DNA of 64,000 nucleotides from Bradyrhizobium sp. RD5-C2 (GCF_019972155.1 NZ_BOVL01000019.1:649176-713175), one strand, 5' to 3'. Shown: positions 51,871 to 60,469, counted from the stretch's first letter. The notes: a model not told the origin generated them from the letters alone. Translations and numbers: made by a program.

Positions 51871-52653
51871 ATGTCCAAGGATGGTTTGTGCGCGATCGTG
51901 ACGGGATCGGCATCGGGCCTCGGCGCCGCCACCGCGCAAATCCTCGCCACGCAGGGCGCGCGCCTCATCATCAACTATTCCAACAGCAAGGCGGAAGCCG
52001 AAGCGACCGCGGAAGCCTGCCGCAAGCAGGGCGCCGAGGTGCTGGTGGTGCAGGGCGACGTCTCGCGCGATGAGGACTGCAAGAAGATCGCGGCTGCCGC
52101 GCAGGGCTGGGGTCGCCTCGACGTGCTGGTCAACAATGCCGGCACCACCAAGCATGTGCCGCATCACGATCTCGACGGCCTGACCGCGGAGGATTTCCAG
52201 CGCATCTATGCCGTCAACACCATCGGCCCGTTTCAGATGGTCCGCGCCGCGCGGGCACTGCTCGAGGCCGGGGCGAAGGCATCGGGCCGTCCGTCGGCGG
52301 TGGTGAACGTCTCCTCGATCGCCGGCATTTCCGGCGGCGGTTCGTCGGTCGCCTATGCCGCGAGCAAGGGCGCGCTCAACACCATGACGCAGTCGCTGGC
52401 GCGCGCGCTGGCGCCGTTGATCCGTGTCAACACGGTGTGCCCGGGCTATATCGATACGCCCTGGTTCACCAAGGGCCGCGGCGAGGACGGCGCCAAGCAG
52501 GTGCGCGATGCCGTGGTCGCGCGCGTGCCGCTGAAGGTCGCGTCAACGGCCGAAGATATCGCCAATCTCGTCTGCTTCCTAGCAAGCCCGGCGTCGAGCA
52601 ACATGACCGGCGAATTCGTCCGCATGGACGCCGGCATGCATCTGATTCAGTGA
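51871..52653 (+). CDS. short-chain dehydrogenase/reductase (SDR)
   Basis: 260 aa from the ATG at 51871 with AAGGA 8 bases upstream. Classical SDR motifs: TGSASGLG near the N-terminus, NNAG at about 90, catalytic Ser in VSSIAGISGG, YAASK for Tyr and Lys, and NTVCPGYIDTP after. It uses NAD(P)H to interconvert an alcohol and a ketone. The substrate is unknown. It may form a pair with the lactonase-like gene upstream. Confidence 0.93.
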   Translation: MSKDGLCAIVTGSASGLGAATAQILATQGARLIINYSNSKAEAEATAEACRKQGAEVLVVQGDVSRDEDCKKIAAAAQGWGRLDVLVNNAGTTKHVPHHDLDGLTAEDFQRIYAVNTIGPFQMVRAARALLEAGAKASGRPSAVVNVSSIAGISGGGSSVAYAASKGALNTMTQSLARALAPLIRVNTVCPGYIDTPWFTKGRGEDGAKQVRDAVVARVPLKVASTAEDIANLVCFLASPASSNMTGEFVRMDAGMHLIQ

Positions 52654-52691
52654 CGTAGTCATCCACGTCTTGAGAGTGATTGCAGAAACGA

Positions 52692-52719
52692 AAGATGCCC
52701 GGGCGTGCCCGGGCATCTT
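52692..52719 (+). terminator. terminator-like hairpin after the SDR gene
   Basis: Arms AAGATGCCCGGGC and GCCCGGGCATCTT, 13 bp each, are perfect around a 2-base centre. The following T-run is weak (TCATGTTG). It lies 39 bp after the SDR stop codon. Confidence 0.6.
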
Positions 52720-52750
52720 CATGTTGAAGCGGTCTTCGGCTTGTTGTCCC

Positions 52751-52854
52751 GTCATTCCGGGATGGTGCGTTAGCACCAGACCTCAGGTGCGCAATTGCGC
52801 ACCGGGGAATCTCGAGATCCCGGGTTCGATGCTACGCATCGCCCCGGGATGACG
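52751..52854. repeat. palindromic repeat, family B
   Basis: Third copy of this family in the window: begins GTCATTCCGGGATGGTGCG, has GTGCGCAATTGCGCAC in the middle and ends GCCCCGGGATGACG. Confidence 0.85.
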
Positions 52855-52863
52855 GCTTTGCCG

Positions 52864-53142
52864 TCACTTGTTTCCCAAATCCGGGATCACGCGCACCGCG
52901 ACCAGCCGGTTCCAGATGAAAAGCACCACCAGCGCGCCGATCGTGGCGGTGATGAAGCCGGCGCCCTGTTCAGGGCCGTAGTGGCCGATGGCCTGGCCGA
53001 TGAAGGTCGCGAGAAACGCGCCGACTATGCCGAGCACGGTGGTGAGAATGAAGCCGCTTGGATTATTCGGTCCCGGCGAGAGGAGCCGCGCGATGATCCC
53101 CGCGACAAAGCCGACGATGATGACCCAGATGATGCCGCCCAT
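52864..53142 (-). CDS. GlsB/YeaQ/YmgE family stress-response membrane protein
   Basis: 92 aa, three hydrophobic segments. The pattern MGGIIWVIIVGFVAGIIARLL, then PNNPSGFILTTVLGIVGAFLATFIG, is the transglycosylase-associated family, small inner-membrane proteins induced by stress. The molecular role is not established. It lies 36 bp downstream of the YidB-like gene on the same strand and may be co-transcribed with it. Confidence 0.88.
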   Translation of the reverse strand: MGGIIWVIIVGFVAGIIARLLSPGPNNPSGFILTTVLGIVGAFLATFIGQAIGHYGPEQGAGFITATIGALVVLFIWNRLVAVRVIPDLGNK

Positions 53143-53178
53143 GACTGTCGTCCTCCTCAGATGGAATCAACGCTGCCG

Positions 53179-53793
53179 CTAAAGCCTGCCGTGCAACTCG
53201 TCGCCGCTCGGCAGCCGGCCGTCCGGCGTCAGATGGTTGACCGCGTCGGGCAGATACTGGCTCAGGCCCTGCAGCAATTGGTCGCGCGACATGCCGCTCT
53301 GCGACGCCAGCGAGTCGATCTGGTCGGCGCCGAGCGCGTTGGCGAGATCGCCGGGCGCGATCTGCTTGTTGGGGCCGTTGCTGACCCAGGAATTGGCCGC
53401 GTCGCCGTGGCCCTTCTGCTGCAACTGGTTGAGCAGATCGCCGAGGCCGCCGCTGAGCACGGTGCCGGCCGCGCCGCCCGCGAGCAGGCCACCGAGGCCG
53501 CCCTTGAGCAGATCACCGAGCCCGCCGCCACCAGCGCCGCCGGGCAGGCTCGCGGTGACGTTGCCGGGAAGTGACGGCGCCTGCGCTGGCGTCGGCGTCG
53601 GTTGAGGCGCGGTCGCGCCCGGCTGGCCGCCGGAAAAATGCTTGACCGCCTTCCAGGCCAGCAACGCCAGGATGGCCATCGTCATCGGCGACATTCCGCT
53701 GCCGCCACCGCTTGAGCTGTCGGATGGGGTGCTTGGCGCGCTTGGACCGCGGGGGCCGTTCTGCATGCCGTTGAGTACGTCGAGTAAACCCAT
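53179..53793 (-). CDS. YidB/DUF937 family protein
   Basis: 204 aa from the ATG at 53793. MGLLDVLNGMQNG opens a YidB-type protein; a Pro/Ser/Gly-rich linker with one hydrophobic stretch (MTMAILALLAWKAVKHF) follows, then Gly-rich GLGDLLKGGLGGLLAGG and the conserved C-terminal core GHGDAANSWVSNGPNKQI..ALGADQIDSLASQSGMS. The family has no known function. An in-frame extension to 53898 is unlikely because it is Cys/Pro-rich. Confidence 0.82.
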   Translation of the reverse strand: MGLLDVLNGMQNGPRGPSAPSTPSDSSSGGGSGMSPMTMAILALLAWKAVKHFSGGQPGATAPQPTPTPAQAPSLPGNVTASLPGGAGGGGLGDLLKGGLGGLLAGGAAGTVLSGGLGDLLNQLQQKGHGDAANSWVSNGPNKQIAPGDLANALGADQIDSLASQSGMSRDQLLQGLSQYLPDAVNHLTPDGRLPSGDELHGRL

Positions 53794-53942
53794 GATCGTC
53801 TCCTGCCGCAACCGTGCCCCGAGCCGGAAACATAGCTTCGGGCCATGACGGTTACAAGGCGGGCACTGGGGCTGCGGCGCGTGGAAATAGGCAGGCAACT
53901 CAAGGTCTGCTATCGAGCCATAATGAACGGACGTTTAGCCAG

Positions 53943-54950
53943 ATGAACGCGGACCGGCCGATCGGCATCGCGGGCGCCGGAAGCATCGGTTGCTTCGTCG
54001 GCGGCATGCTGGCTGCGTCCGGCCGCCGCGTCGCGCTGCTGGCGCGGCCGCGGCTGATCCAGGAGATCGCAGGCAACGGCTTGCGGGTCAGCAGTTTCGA
54101 CGGCTCGGAGCGGGTTGTATCCGCGGACCGGCTCGTTCTGTCCGACGATCCGTCGATCCTGCGCGACGTCCAGACGGTGCTGGTGACGGTGAAGAGCGCC
54201 GATACAGCCGAGATCGCCGAACTGATCGCACGCCACGCGGCTACTGACGCCACGGTGATCAGCCTGCAGAACGGCGTCGGCAATGTGCCATTGCTGCGCG
54301 ACCGCCTGCCGGGCCGCAAGGTGCTCGGCGGCATGGTGCCGTTCAATGTGGTCGCGCTCGGCGACGGCCGTTTCCATCGCTCGACCTCGGGCGACATCGT
54401 GATCGCGCAGGACGATGCCGGCACCGCGGCACGGCTCTCGATGCCGGGCCTTGCGATGAAGGCGACATCCAACATCGACGGCGTGCAGTGGGGCAAGCTG
54501 ATCGTCAATCTCAACAACGCGCTCAACGCGCTGTCTAACATCCCGCTGCGGCAGCAGCTCGCGCAGCGCGGCTGGCGACAATTATTCGCCGACCAGATGG
54601 CCGAGGGTTTGGTCGCGATTCGCGCCGAAGGGATCGTGCCGGTGTCGCCGACGCCGCTGCCTTCGAGCTGGATGCCGGCATTGTTGCGGTTGCCGGACGC
54701 GCTGTTCGACATGCTGCTCGGCCGCACTATGAAGATCGATCCCGAAGCGCGCTCCTCGATGTGGGAGGATCTGCAGCGTGGCCGCCGCACCGAGATCGAC
54801 TATCTGCAGGGCGTGATCACCGCGATCGCGGATCGCCGCGGGCTGGAGGCGCCGCTGTCGAGACGTATCATCGCGCTGATCCGGAAGGCGGAGGCCGACG
54901 GCAAGGGTTCGCCGGGGCTGACGCCGGGGCAGATACGCGATGACCGCTAA
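53943..54950 (+). CDS. 2-dehydropantoate 2-reductase family protein
   Basis: 335 aa from the ATG at 53943. The Rossmann motif IGIAGAGSIGCFVGGMLAASG at the start, VKSADTAEIAELI, ISLQNGVGN and the C-terminal KLIVNLNNALNALSN..EIDYLQG fit ApbA/PanE-like ketopantoate reductases. PanE makes pantoate for coenzyme A with NADPH; several rhizobial paralogues act on other keto acids. The catalytic Lys is present in WGKLIVN. It is divergent from yidB. No other pantothenate genes are close, so the exact substrate is open. Confidence 0.88.
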   Translation: MNADRPIGIAGAGSIGCFVGGMLAASGRRVALLARPRLIQEIAGNGLRVSSFDGSERVVSADRLVLSDDPSILRDVQTVLVTVKSADTAEIAELIARHAATDATVISLQNGVGNVPLLRDRLPGRKVLGGMVPFNVVALGDGRFHRSTSGDIVIAQDDAGTAARLSMPGLAMKATSNIDGVQWGKLIVNLNNALNALSNIPLRQQLAQRGWRQLFADQMAEGLVAIRAEGIVPVSPTPLPSSWMPALLRLPDALFDMLLGRTMKIDPEARSSMWEDLQRGRRTEIDYLQGVITAIADRRGLEAPLSRRIIALIRKAEADGKGSPGLTPGQIRDDR

Positions 54951-55006
54951 CCGTGAGCGCCGACGATCGTCTGTCATGGCGTTCGGAAAACCGAGGAGGT
55001 GACATC

Positions 55007-55213
55007 ATGAAACGATCCTGCATCATGCTGCTCACGCTTGCTGCGCTTGGCACCGTCCCGGTCCGCGCTGCACCGCCGACCGTGACACCTTCGCCGGGCT
55101 ATGATGCGCGCTTGCAGGAGCAGCGCGCGGCGGCCGCGGCATCGAGCCGATCGGCCACGGCAGCACGCAAGTCGGTCACCCACCGACACCACAAGCGCGG
55201 TCGCGCGCACTGA
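55007..55213 (+). CDS. small exported hypothetical protein
   Basis: 68 aa with a strong GAGGAGG site seven bases before the ATG. A signal peptide (MKRSCIMLLTLAALGTVPVRA) precedes a short Pro/Ala/Arg-rich tail ending HRHHKRGRAH. The mature part is basic and probably unstructured. I do not recognise the family. It lies between the reductase and the CAP-domain gene on the same strand. Confidence 0.6.
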   Translation: MKRSCIMLLTLAALGTVPVRAAPPTVTPSPGYDARLQEQRAAAAASSRSATAARKSVTHRHHKRGRAH

Positions 55214-55235
55214 TCCAATGCAGAGAAGACCTCAG

Positions 55236-55658
55236 ATGAAGCTGCTGTTCCTCGCGCTCACCTTCGTGCTCGGCATCACGACGGCGGCACACGCCGCCGA
55301 CTATGCCGGTTCGATCAGTGCGTACCGGCGCGCCAACGGCATGCCCGCGGTGAAGCTCGACGCGAAGCTGAACGCGATGGCGTTAAAGCAGGCGCAGGCG
55401 ATGTCAGCCACCGGGTCGGTCAGCCACTCCGCGGGCGGCAGCTTCTTCACCCGCATCGCGCCGCTGAAGAAGCAGCGCGCCGCCGAAAATATCGGCGCCG
55501 GTTTCATCGCCTTCGCCGAGATGCTGAAGCAGTGGGAGAACTCGGCGGGGCATCGCGAGAATCTCTTGATGCCGGGCGCGAAGCGCGTCGGTGTGGCCTT
55601 CGTCGACAATCCGAAGTCGCCGTACCGCAGGTTCTGGGCGATGGTGATTACCGATTGA
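55236..55658 (+). CDS. CAP (SCP/PR-1-like) domain secreted protein
   Basis: 140 aa. Signal peptide MKLLFLALTFVLGITTAAHA, then the CAP fold: ISAYRRANGMPAVKLDAKLNAMALKQAQAM, GSVSHSAGG, AAENIGAG and the signature WENSAGHRENLLMPGAKRVGVAF. Bacterial CAP proteins are extracellular or periplasmic with mostly unknown roles. I prefer the ATG at 55236, directly at the signal peptide; an ATG at 55218 is also possible. The gene ends just before a repeat with a long palindrome. Confidence 0.9.
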   Translation: MKLLFLALTFVLGITTAAHAADYAGSISAYRRANGMPAVKLDAKLNAMALKQAQAMSATGSVSHSAGGSFFTRIAPLKKQRAAENIGAGFIAFAEMLKQWENSAGHRENLLMPGAKRVGVAFVDNPKSPYRRFWAMVITD

Positions 55659-55663
55659 CCATA

Positions 55664-55766
55664 GCGTTTTCGAGCGAAGTGGACGCCGGTTCGCGTGAAG
55701 AAAACGCGTCAAAATAAGAATCTAGAGCACTTCGGTTCTGATTCAATCAGAACCGAAGTGCTCTAG
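55664..55766. repeat. family G element with a 45-bp perfect palindrome
   Basis: The left part reads GCGTTTTCGAGCGAAGTGG..GGTTCGCGTGAAGAAAAC and joins a palindrome (55722-55766) with 22-bp perfect arms around one base. A second copy lies inverted at 60215-60310. It sits between convergent genes and may act as a two-way terminator. Confidence 0.85.
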
Positions 55767-55768
55767 CG

Positions 55769-56434
55769 TCAGTTGCGCTTCGCAACCTTGGTCGGCGGCG
55801 GAGATGCCGGCGTGAACAGTTTCTTCAGGCCGTCCAATCCTTCGGAAAGCCGCGGCCATTCGCAGGAGAACGTACCCTTCACGCAACTCGCTGCCTGCGG
55901 CCGTACCCTGGGAAGAGGGGCCGCAGCAACCCGCGGCTTGACCGGGCGTGCGATCGGGGCCGGGACTTTCGCCGGCTCGCTGTGCACTGGCTCGCTGTTC
56001 AGAGACGCCTGCTGAAGCTGCGGCGGCCGCACCTGCTGCTTTTCCTGCCGCTCGAGCTGCTTGGCATTGAACGCCGCGACGATGCTCGAGCGGCGCTCCT
56101 TCTCGAGATAGCCGGTATATTCCTGGTCGATCTTCTTCTGCTCGTCCGGCGTCGGATTGGGGCCGGCGATGTCGAAGCTGCGGTCCTGCATGAAGTCGTA
56201 ATAGGTGTAGCCACCGCCGGACTTGCGGCGTCCGGCAAACTTGGCATTGCAGTCGGCGAGTTGCGCGGTCTTGTCTTCCCTGGACTTCGCCTTCTCGGCG
56301 AGGTCGGCGCAATCCTCAAAGTCCTTCGGTGCGCTGCGCCACCATTGCGCGCGCGCAGTCATCGGCGCCAGCGCGAACGCGGCGACAAAAACGGCAACAG
56401 CCAACGTCGATGATCGTGACAGCATCACGGACAT
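55769..56434 (-). CDS. hypothetical exported protein
   Basis: 221 aa from the ATG at 56434 (ATG at 56425 and TTG at 56443 also possible). A signal peptide ends near ..MTARAQ. The mature part has a Cys/Asp/Lys-rich stretch (DFEDCADLAEKAKSREDKTAQLADCNAKFAGRRK), then YTYYDFMQDRSFDIAGPNPTPDEQ, a Gln-rich helix and a Pro-rich tail with CVKGTFSCEWP. Two Cys pairs suggest disulphides in the periplasm. The family is not known to me. Confidence 0.7.
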   Translation of the reverse strand: MSVMLSRSSTLAVAVFVAAFALAPMTARAQWWRSAPKDFEDCADLAEKAKSREDKTAQLADCNAKFAGRRKSGGGYTYYDFMQDRSFDIAGPNPTPDEQKKIDQEYTGYLEKERRSSIVAAFNAKQLERQEKQQVRPPQLQQASLNSEPVHSEPAKVPAPIARPVKPRVAAAPLPRVRPQAASCVKGTFSCEWPRLSEGLDGLKKLFTPASPPPTKVAKRN

Positions 56435-56641
56435 TGCAAGCAAACCCGAACGACACAGAGTGAGCAGATTGTCGCCATTTTAGTGACCCTTGTCACCCCG
56501 GAACCCGACGATTTCCCTGACCATTTAAGTCGCAGGCCGGTCGGTTGGCATGATCCAATAATCGCTGTACGCAATTGCAATATTTGAAGAATTCCTGCCG
56601 CATTGCCGCACCGGAAATTGGAACAATTCGTCTCGAAACGT

Positions 56642-57739
56642 TCACTTGACCCGATGCAGCAATGCGACGAGTTCCGCCTGCCGATGCGTGCCGGTCTTCT
56701 GGAAGATCGTTTTCAGCTGATTGCGCGCGGTGGCAAGGGCAATGCCGGCTTCCTGTGCGGCGGCCTCGACCGAATCGCCGCGCGCAAGTCGCGTGGCGAG
56801 GCGCGCCTGCGCCGGCGTCAGCTCGAACGCCGCTGCCAGCAGCGCCTGATCGAAGGCGGCGTTGCCCTCGAGATCGCGGATCAACAGGATCGCGCGCGCG
56901 CCCAGGAACGGTGAGCGTGCGGCGGGAGGCACCGGCTGCATCTGGATCACGATCGGCCGCTTGTCGATCCTGCGCACCACGATCGGCGATGTCGGGAGCG
57001 GGTGCAGGTCCGAGCTGTGGGCCAGCAGATCGATCAGCCTGGTCAGATCGGTATTGGCCTGCCGGTCGAGCAGGGTGAGGCGGTTGTTGCGGATCGCAAG
57101 GTCATGGCCGAGGCAGGCTTCCGCCTGGCCGTTCATGCCGATGACGGCGCCGAAGCGGCCGACGGCAATCGCCGCGATCTGGATCAGGTCGAGCGCACTG
57201 GTGATGCCCGAGATCGCGGAGCGTCCGACGACGGTGGACAGCGTCGCGGCTTCGGTCAGCCGCGCTGACACGCGCGAGAGTGCCTTGACCTCGTCGGCCT
57301 CGAACATGCCTTCCTTCGGCGTGCGCTGGATGCTCAGTGCCCACAACGCCGGTCCGGCGCGGAAGCCGATTCCCGCAAACCATTTCAGCCCGAACTCGCC
57401 GAGCGTGGCATAGAGCGGGTCGCGCAGCATCTCGGTTTCGCCGCCGAACAGGTCGGCGTCGGTGATGACGTTGGTGCCGGAGAGCATCAGCGGCACGCCG
57501 CGCGCGGCGCGAATGTCGGTGAGATGAAAATTCTGCGGGAAGTAGGTCTTGGTGAAATAGTCGGTGATCGATTGCGTGCGCGGAATGTCTTCGGTGCGGA
57601 TATCGCTCTGAAGCATCGCGGCCCCGGTCGCGCCGACGGCCGCGCAGACCTCGTCCATAAAGGACGGCCAGGTCGCGGGATCGAGAACCACGTCGCCAAG
57701 GCGCGCGGTCACGTCGTCCAGCCTGTGCACGTCGACCAA
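56642..57739 (-). CDS. LuxR-type helix-turn-helix transcriptional regulator
   Basis: 365 aa. The C-terminal domain FELTPAQARLATRLARGDSVEAAAQEAGIALATARNQLKTIFQK is a LuxR/GerE DNA-binding fold. The first ~220 residues show no autoinducer-domain signature and look like a PAS/GAF-type sensory region (VCAAVGATGAAMLQSDI). It probably senses a small ligand; the target genes are unknown. The start codon is a TTG at 57739 behind GGAG; a GTG at 57730 is possible. Confidence 0.83.
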   Translation of the reverse strand: MVDVHRLDDVTARLGDVVLDPATWPSFMDEVCAAVGATGAAMLQSDIRTEDIPRTQSITDYFTKTYFPQNFHLTDIRAARGVPLMLSGTNVITDADLFGGETEMLRDPLYATLGEFGLKWFAGIGFRAGPALWALSIQRTPKEGMFEADEVKALSRVSARLTEAATLSTVVGRSAISGITSALDLIQIAAIAVGRFGAVIGMNGQAEACLGHDLAIRNNRLTLLDRQANTDLTRLIDLLAHSSDLHPLPTSPIVVRRIDKRPIVIQMQPVPPAARSPFLGARAILLIRDLEGNAAFDQALLAAAFELTPAQARLATRLARGDSVEAAAQEAGIALATARNQLKTIFQKTGTHRQAELVALLHRVK

Positions 57740-57934
57740 AGGCTCAGCTCCGCCTGATGCAGATTTCTTGTTGTTTCACAGGACGAAACAGGCCGGACCT
57801 GTTTGCACCCGCTACCGTGCATAAGAAGGCTCGGACCGCCGGATATGCAAGTTAAATCAGCGTCACGGCCAAAGGCCGGGCCCGCAAACCCTGGCGAAAC
57901 ATGATCGAAAATCGGCGAGGGGGCGAGCCCACCG

Positions 57935-58609
57935 CTACAGCAAATGCAGATCCCGGCGGCGATCGGCCTCGGTCAATGCCACGCGGCAGAAGCCGGCGGC
58001 GATCGCGACGACGTCCTCGACGGCTTGCGGATAGTGCTTCGATACCCAGCGCCGGGCGATCGAGATCACGGCGCCGACCATGCCGATCGAAAGCAACGTG
58101 GCCGGAGTACCCTTGTCGCTGCGTTTCGGATCGCGTGGCGGCGGCACCAGGATGTCGCTGAATGTGCGCGATGCATCGAGCGTGACGGCATCGACCGCCG
58201 GACTGATCCCGGCGATCTCCAGCAGGAAGACCCGTGCCGGCTTCGGATGCTCCTTCAACCGCGTGAAATACAGTGTCAGCGCAGCGCGCAGCCGCATTTC
58301 GGCATCGTCGCCGCCGGACACGGCGGCAGCCGCCATCTCGTCGTGGAGGTGGCCGACGACATGGTTGTAGGCGGCGATCAGCAGCGCCTCGCTGTTGGTG
58401 AAGGATTCGTAGAAATAGCGTTCGGTGAGCTCGGCCGCCTCGCAGATCGCCTTCACGGTGGCGACCCGATAGCCGACCTCGCCATAGACCTCGATCGCAG
58501 CATCAATCAGCTTCAGCCGCCGCTCAGCGCGGCGTTCCTCGGCGTCCATACCGCCATAGAGGCGGGCTTTCCGGCTGCTTGCCATGAAAAGTGTATTGAC
58601 ACGAGCCAT
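57935..58609 (-). CDS. TetR/AcrR family regulator of the divergent monooxygenase
   Basis: 224 aa from the ATG at 58609, or 216 from the ATG at 58585. The N-terminal helix-turn-helix RRLKLIDAAIEVYGEVGYRVATVKAICEAAELTERYFYESF is a TetR-family domain with a helical ligand-binding C-terminus (VDAVTLDASRTFSDIL). It most likely represses the divergent Baeyer-Villiger-type monooxygenase; the inverted repeat at 58608-58635 covers its own first codon region. The shorter start at 58585 would leave the operator fully upstream. Confidence 0.88.
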   Translation of the reverse strand: MARVNTLFMASSRKARLYGGMDAEERRAERRLKLIDAAIEVYGEVGYRVATVKAICEAAELTERYFYESFTNSEALLIAAYNHVVGHLHDEMAAAAVSGGDDAEMRLRAALTLYFTRLKEHPKPARVFLLEIAGISPAVDAVTLDASRTFSDILVPPPRDPKRSDKGTPATLLSIGMVGAVISIARRWVSKHYPQAVEDVVAIAAGFCRVALTEADRRRDLHLL

Positions 58610-58635
58610 TGTCAGATGTCAAGTTATCTGACAAT
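58608..58635. promoter_or_regulatory. TetR operator: perfect 10-bp inverted repeat
   Basis: Arms ATTGTCAGAT and ATCTGACAAT, exact reverse complements around an 8-base spacer, in the gap between the divergent TetR and monooxygenase genes. It overlaps candidate -35 elements on both strands (TTGACA at 58596-58601 plus; a TTGACA on the minus strand at 58618-58623). Confidence 0.75.
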
Positions 58636-58669
58636 ACGAATTGTCAATTCTGCCGCGGGAGGTCAGGGC

Positions 58670-60175
58670 ATGTCTGCTCATTTCGACGTGTTGATCGTGG
58701 GTGCCGGGCTGTCGGGCATCGGTGCCGGCTATCATCTGCAGACCAATTGCCCGGACCGCAGCTACGCCATTCTCGAAGGCCGCGATTGCATCGGCGGGAC
58801 CTGGGACCTGTTCCGCTATCCCGGCATCCGCTCCGACTCCGACATGTACACGCTCGGCTACTCGTTCCGGCCCTGGACCGAGCCGAAGGCGATCGCCGAC
58901 GGCCCGTCGATCCTGAATTATGTGCGCGAGACCGCGCGCATGTACGGCATCGACAAGAATATCCGCTTCAACCACCGCGTCGTGCGTGCCGACTGGTCGT
59001 CGGCCGACTCGCAATGGACGGTCGAAGTCGAGCGCGGGCCGGAGCAGACGATCGAGCGTCTCACCTGCAGCTTCCTGTTCATGTGCAGCGGCTACTACAA
59101 GTATGAGCACGGCTACACGCCGGACTTCCCCGGCCTCGCCGACTTCGCCGGCCGAGTCGTCCATCCACAGAAGTGGACCGACGACATCGACTATGTCGGC
59201 AAGAAGGTGGTGGTGATCGGCAGCGGCGCGACCGCGGTGACGCTGGTGCCGGAAATGGCCAAGACCGCCGCCCATGTCACGATGCTGCAGCGTTCGCCGA
59301 CCTATGTCGTCGCGCGGCCGGATGAGGACAAGGTCGCCAACTGGCTGCGGGCGCGGCTACCCGCAAAACTCGCTTACGGCCTCACGCGCTGGAAGAACGT
59401 GCTGTTCGGCATGTATTTCTACCGGCTCTGCAAGCGCGATCCGGAGCGGGTAAAGAAGCTGATCCTCGGCGGCGTCCGCCATGCGCTCGGTCCCGACTAC
59501 GACGTCGCGACGCATTTCACGCCGAGCTACAATCCGTGGGACCAGCGGCTTTGCCTGGTGCCGAACGGCGATCTCTTTCAATCGCTGCGCAGCGGCGGCT
59601 CGTCTGTCGTCACCGACCAGATCGAGACCTTCACGCGTGGGGGCATCAAGCTCAAGAGCGGCAATGTGCTCGACGCCGACGTCGTGGTGACCGCGACCGG
59701 CCTCGATCTGCAGGTGCTCGGCGGGCTCGAGATCAAGGTCGACGGCGCGCCGGTCGATCTGTCGAAGACCATGAACTACAAGGGGCTGATGTATTCGGGC
59801 GTGCCGAATCTTGCTGCGGCGTTCGGCTACACCAACGCATCCTGGACGCTGAAATGCGACCTGACCTGCGAATATGTCTGCCGCATGCTCAACCACATGA
59901 AGGCGAATGGCTTCGCGCAAGTCACGCCGCGGCGGAACGATCCGACCGTGACCGAACTGCCTTGGGTGGATTTCTCCTCGGGCTATATCCAGCGCGCCGC
60001 CACCAGGTTCCCCAAACAGGGCTCGCGCCGGCCGTGGCGGCTCTACCAGAACTATGCGCTCGATATCGTGACGCTGCGTTTCGGCTCGCTGAAGGATGAG
60101 GCGATCGAGTTTCTGCCGGCGCGCCGGGCCGGCGCGGCGAATGCCGGCTCGAATCCGGCCCGGCAGGTGGCGTAG
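58670..60175 (+). CDS. Baeyer-Villiger-type flavin monooxygenase
   Basis: 501 aa from the ATG at 58670 with GGGAGG upstream. FAD-binding GAGLSG at 11-16, the second BVMO motif GGTWDLFRYPGIRSDSD at 42-58, the type I BVMO fingerprint FAGRVVHPQKW at 159-169 (Trp, where FMOs have Tyr/Phe; the following Thr replaces the usual Pro/Asp), and NADPH-binding GSGATA at 184-189. Such enzymes insert oxygen next to a ketone to give an ester or lactone. It is under likely control of the divergent TetR regulator. The larger open frame to the left is non-coding. The C-terminus ends in a short Ala-rich tail. Confidence 0.9.
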   Translation: MSAHFDVLIVGAGLSGIGAGYHLQTNCPDRSYAILEGRDCIGGTWDLFRYPGIRSDSDMYTLGYSFRPWTEPKAIADGPSILNYVRETARMYGIDKNIRFNHRVVRADWSSADSQWTVEVERGPEQTIERLTCSFLFMCSGYYKYEHGYTPDFPGLADFAGRVVHPQKWTDDIDYVGKKVVVIGSGATAVTLVPEMAKTAAHVTMLQRSPTYVVARPDEDKVANWLRARLPAKLAYGLTRWKNVLFGMYFYRLCKRDPERVKKLILGGVRHALGPDYDVATHFTPSYNPWDQRLCLVPNGDLFQSLRSGGSSVVTDQIETFTRGGIKLKSGNVLDADVVVTATGLDLQVLGGLEIKVDGAPVDLSKTMNYKGLMYSGVPNLAAAFGYTNASWTLKCDLTCEYVCRMLNHMKANGFAQVTPRRNDPTVTELPWVDFSSGYIQRAATRFPKQGSRRPWRLYQNYALDIVTLRFGSLKDEAIEFLPARRAGAANAGSNPARQVA

Positions 60176-60214
60176 CGCCAAGCGCCGAACACTGCGCAAC
60201 TTCGCCCGCGCCTC

Positions 60215-60310
60215 GAGCAGCGGTTCTGATCGGATCAGAGCCGCTGCTCTAGCTTCTTGTTTTGACGCGTTTTCTTCACGCGAACCGGTGCCCACTTCGC
60301 TCGAACACGC
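60215..60310. repeat. family G element, inverted copy
   Basis: Hairpin arms GAGCAGCGGTTCTGAT / ATCAGAGCCGCTGCTC (60215-60249), then a tail that is the reverse complement of the left part of 55664-55766. The stem base differs from that copy on both arms together (GCACTTCGG versus GCAGCGG), so pairing is kept. It lies between the monooxygenase and the tRNA. Confidence 0.8.
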
Positions 60311-60392
60311 TACAGTGTGGCGCGGGCTGGCGATCATTCGGCTCCTCTGCTATGGGGATGGCGACGCCCGCATGCTTCGCTGCGGGCGGTGC

Positions 60393-60469
60393 GGTCCCGT
60401 AGCTCAGCCGGATAGAGCGACGGTTTCCTAAACCGTAGGTCGGAAGTTCGAGTCTTCCCGGGATCGCCA
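60393..60469 (+). tRNA. tRNA-Arg (anticodon CCT)
   Basis: 77 nt with an encoded CCA. Acceptor GGTCCCG pairs with CGGGATC; anticodon stem ACGGT/ACCGT with loop TTCCTAA (anticodon CCT at 60427-60429, reading AGG); T arm GGAAG-TTCGAGT-CTTCC. All arms are intact. The D arm follows the usual TAGCTCAGCCGGATAGAGC pattern. Confidence 0.97.

Noticed and set aside
57944..58669. N-terminal extension of the Baeyer-Villiger-type monooxygenase
   Set aside because: The frame runs opposite the TetR gene and across the operator; a GGGAGG site and the FAD motif place the start at 58670.
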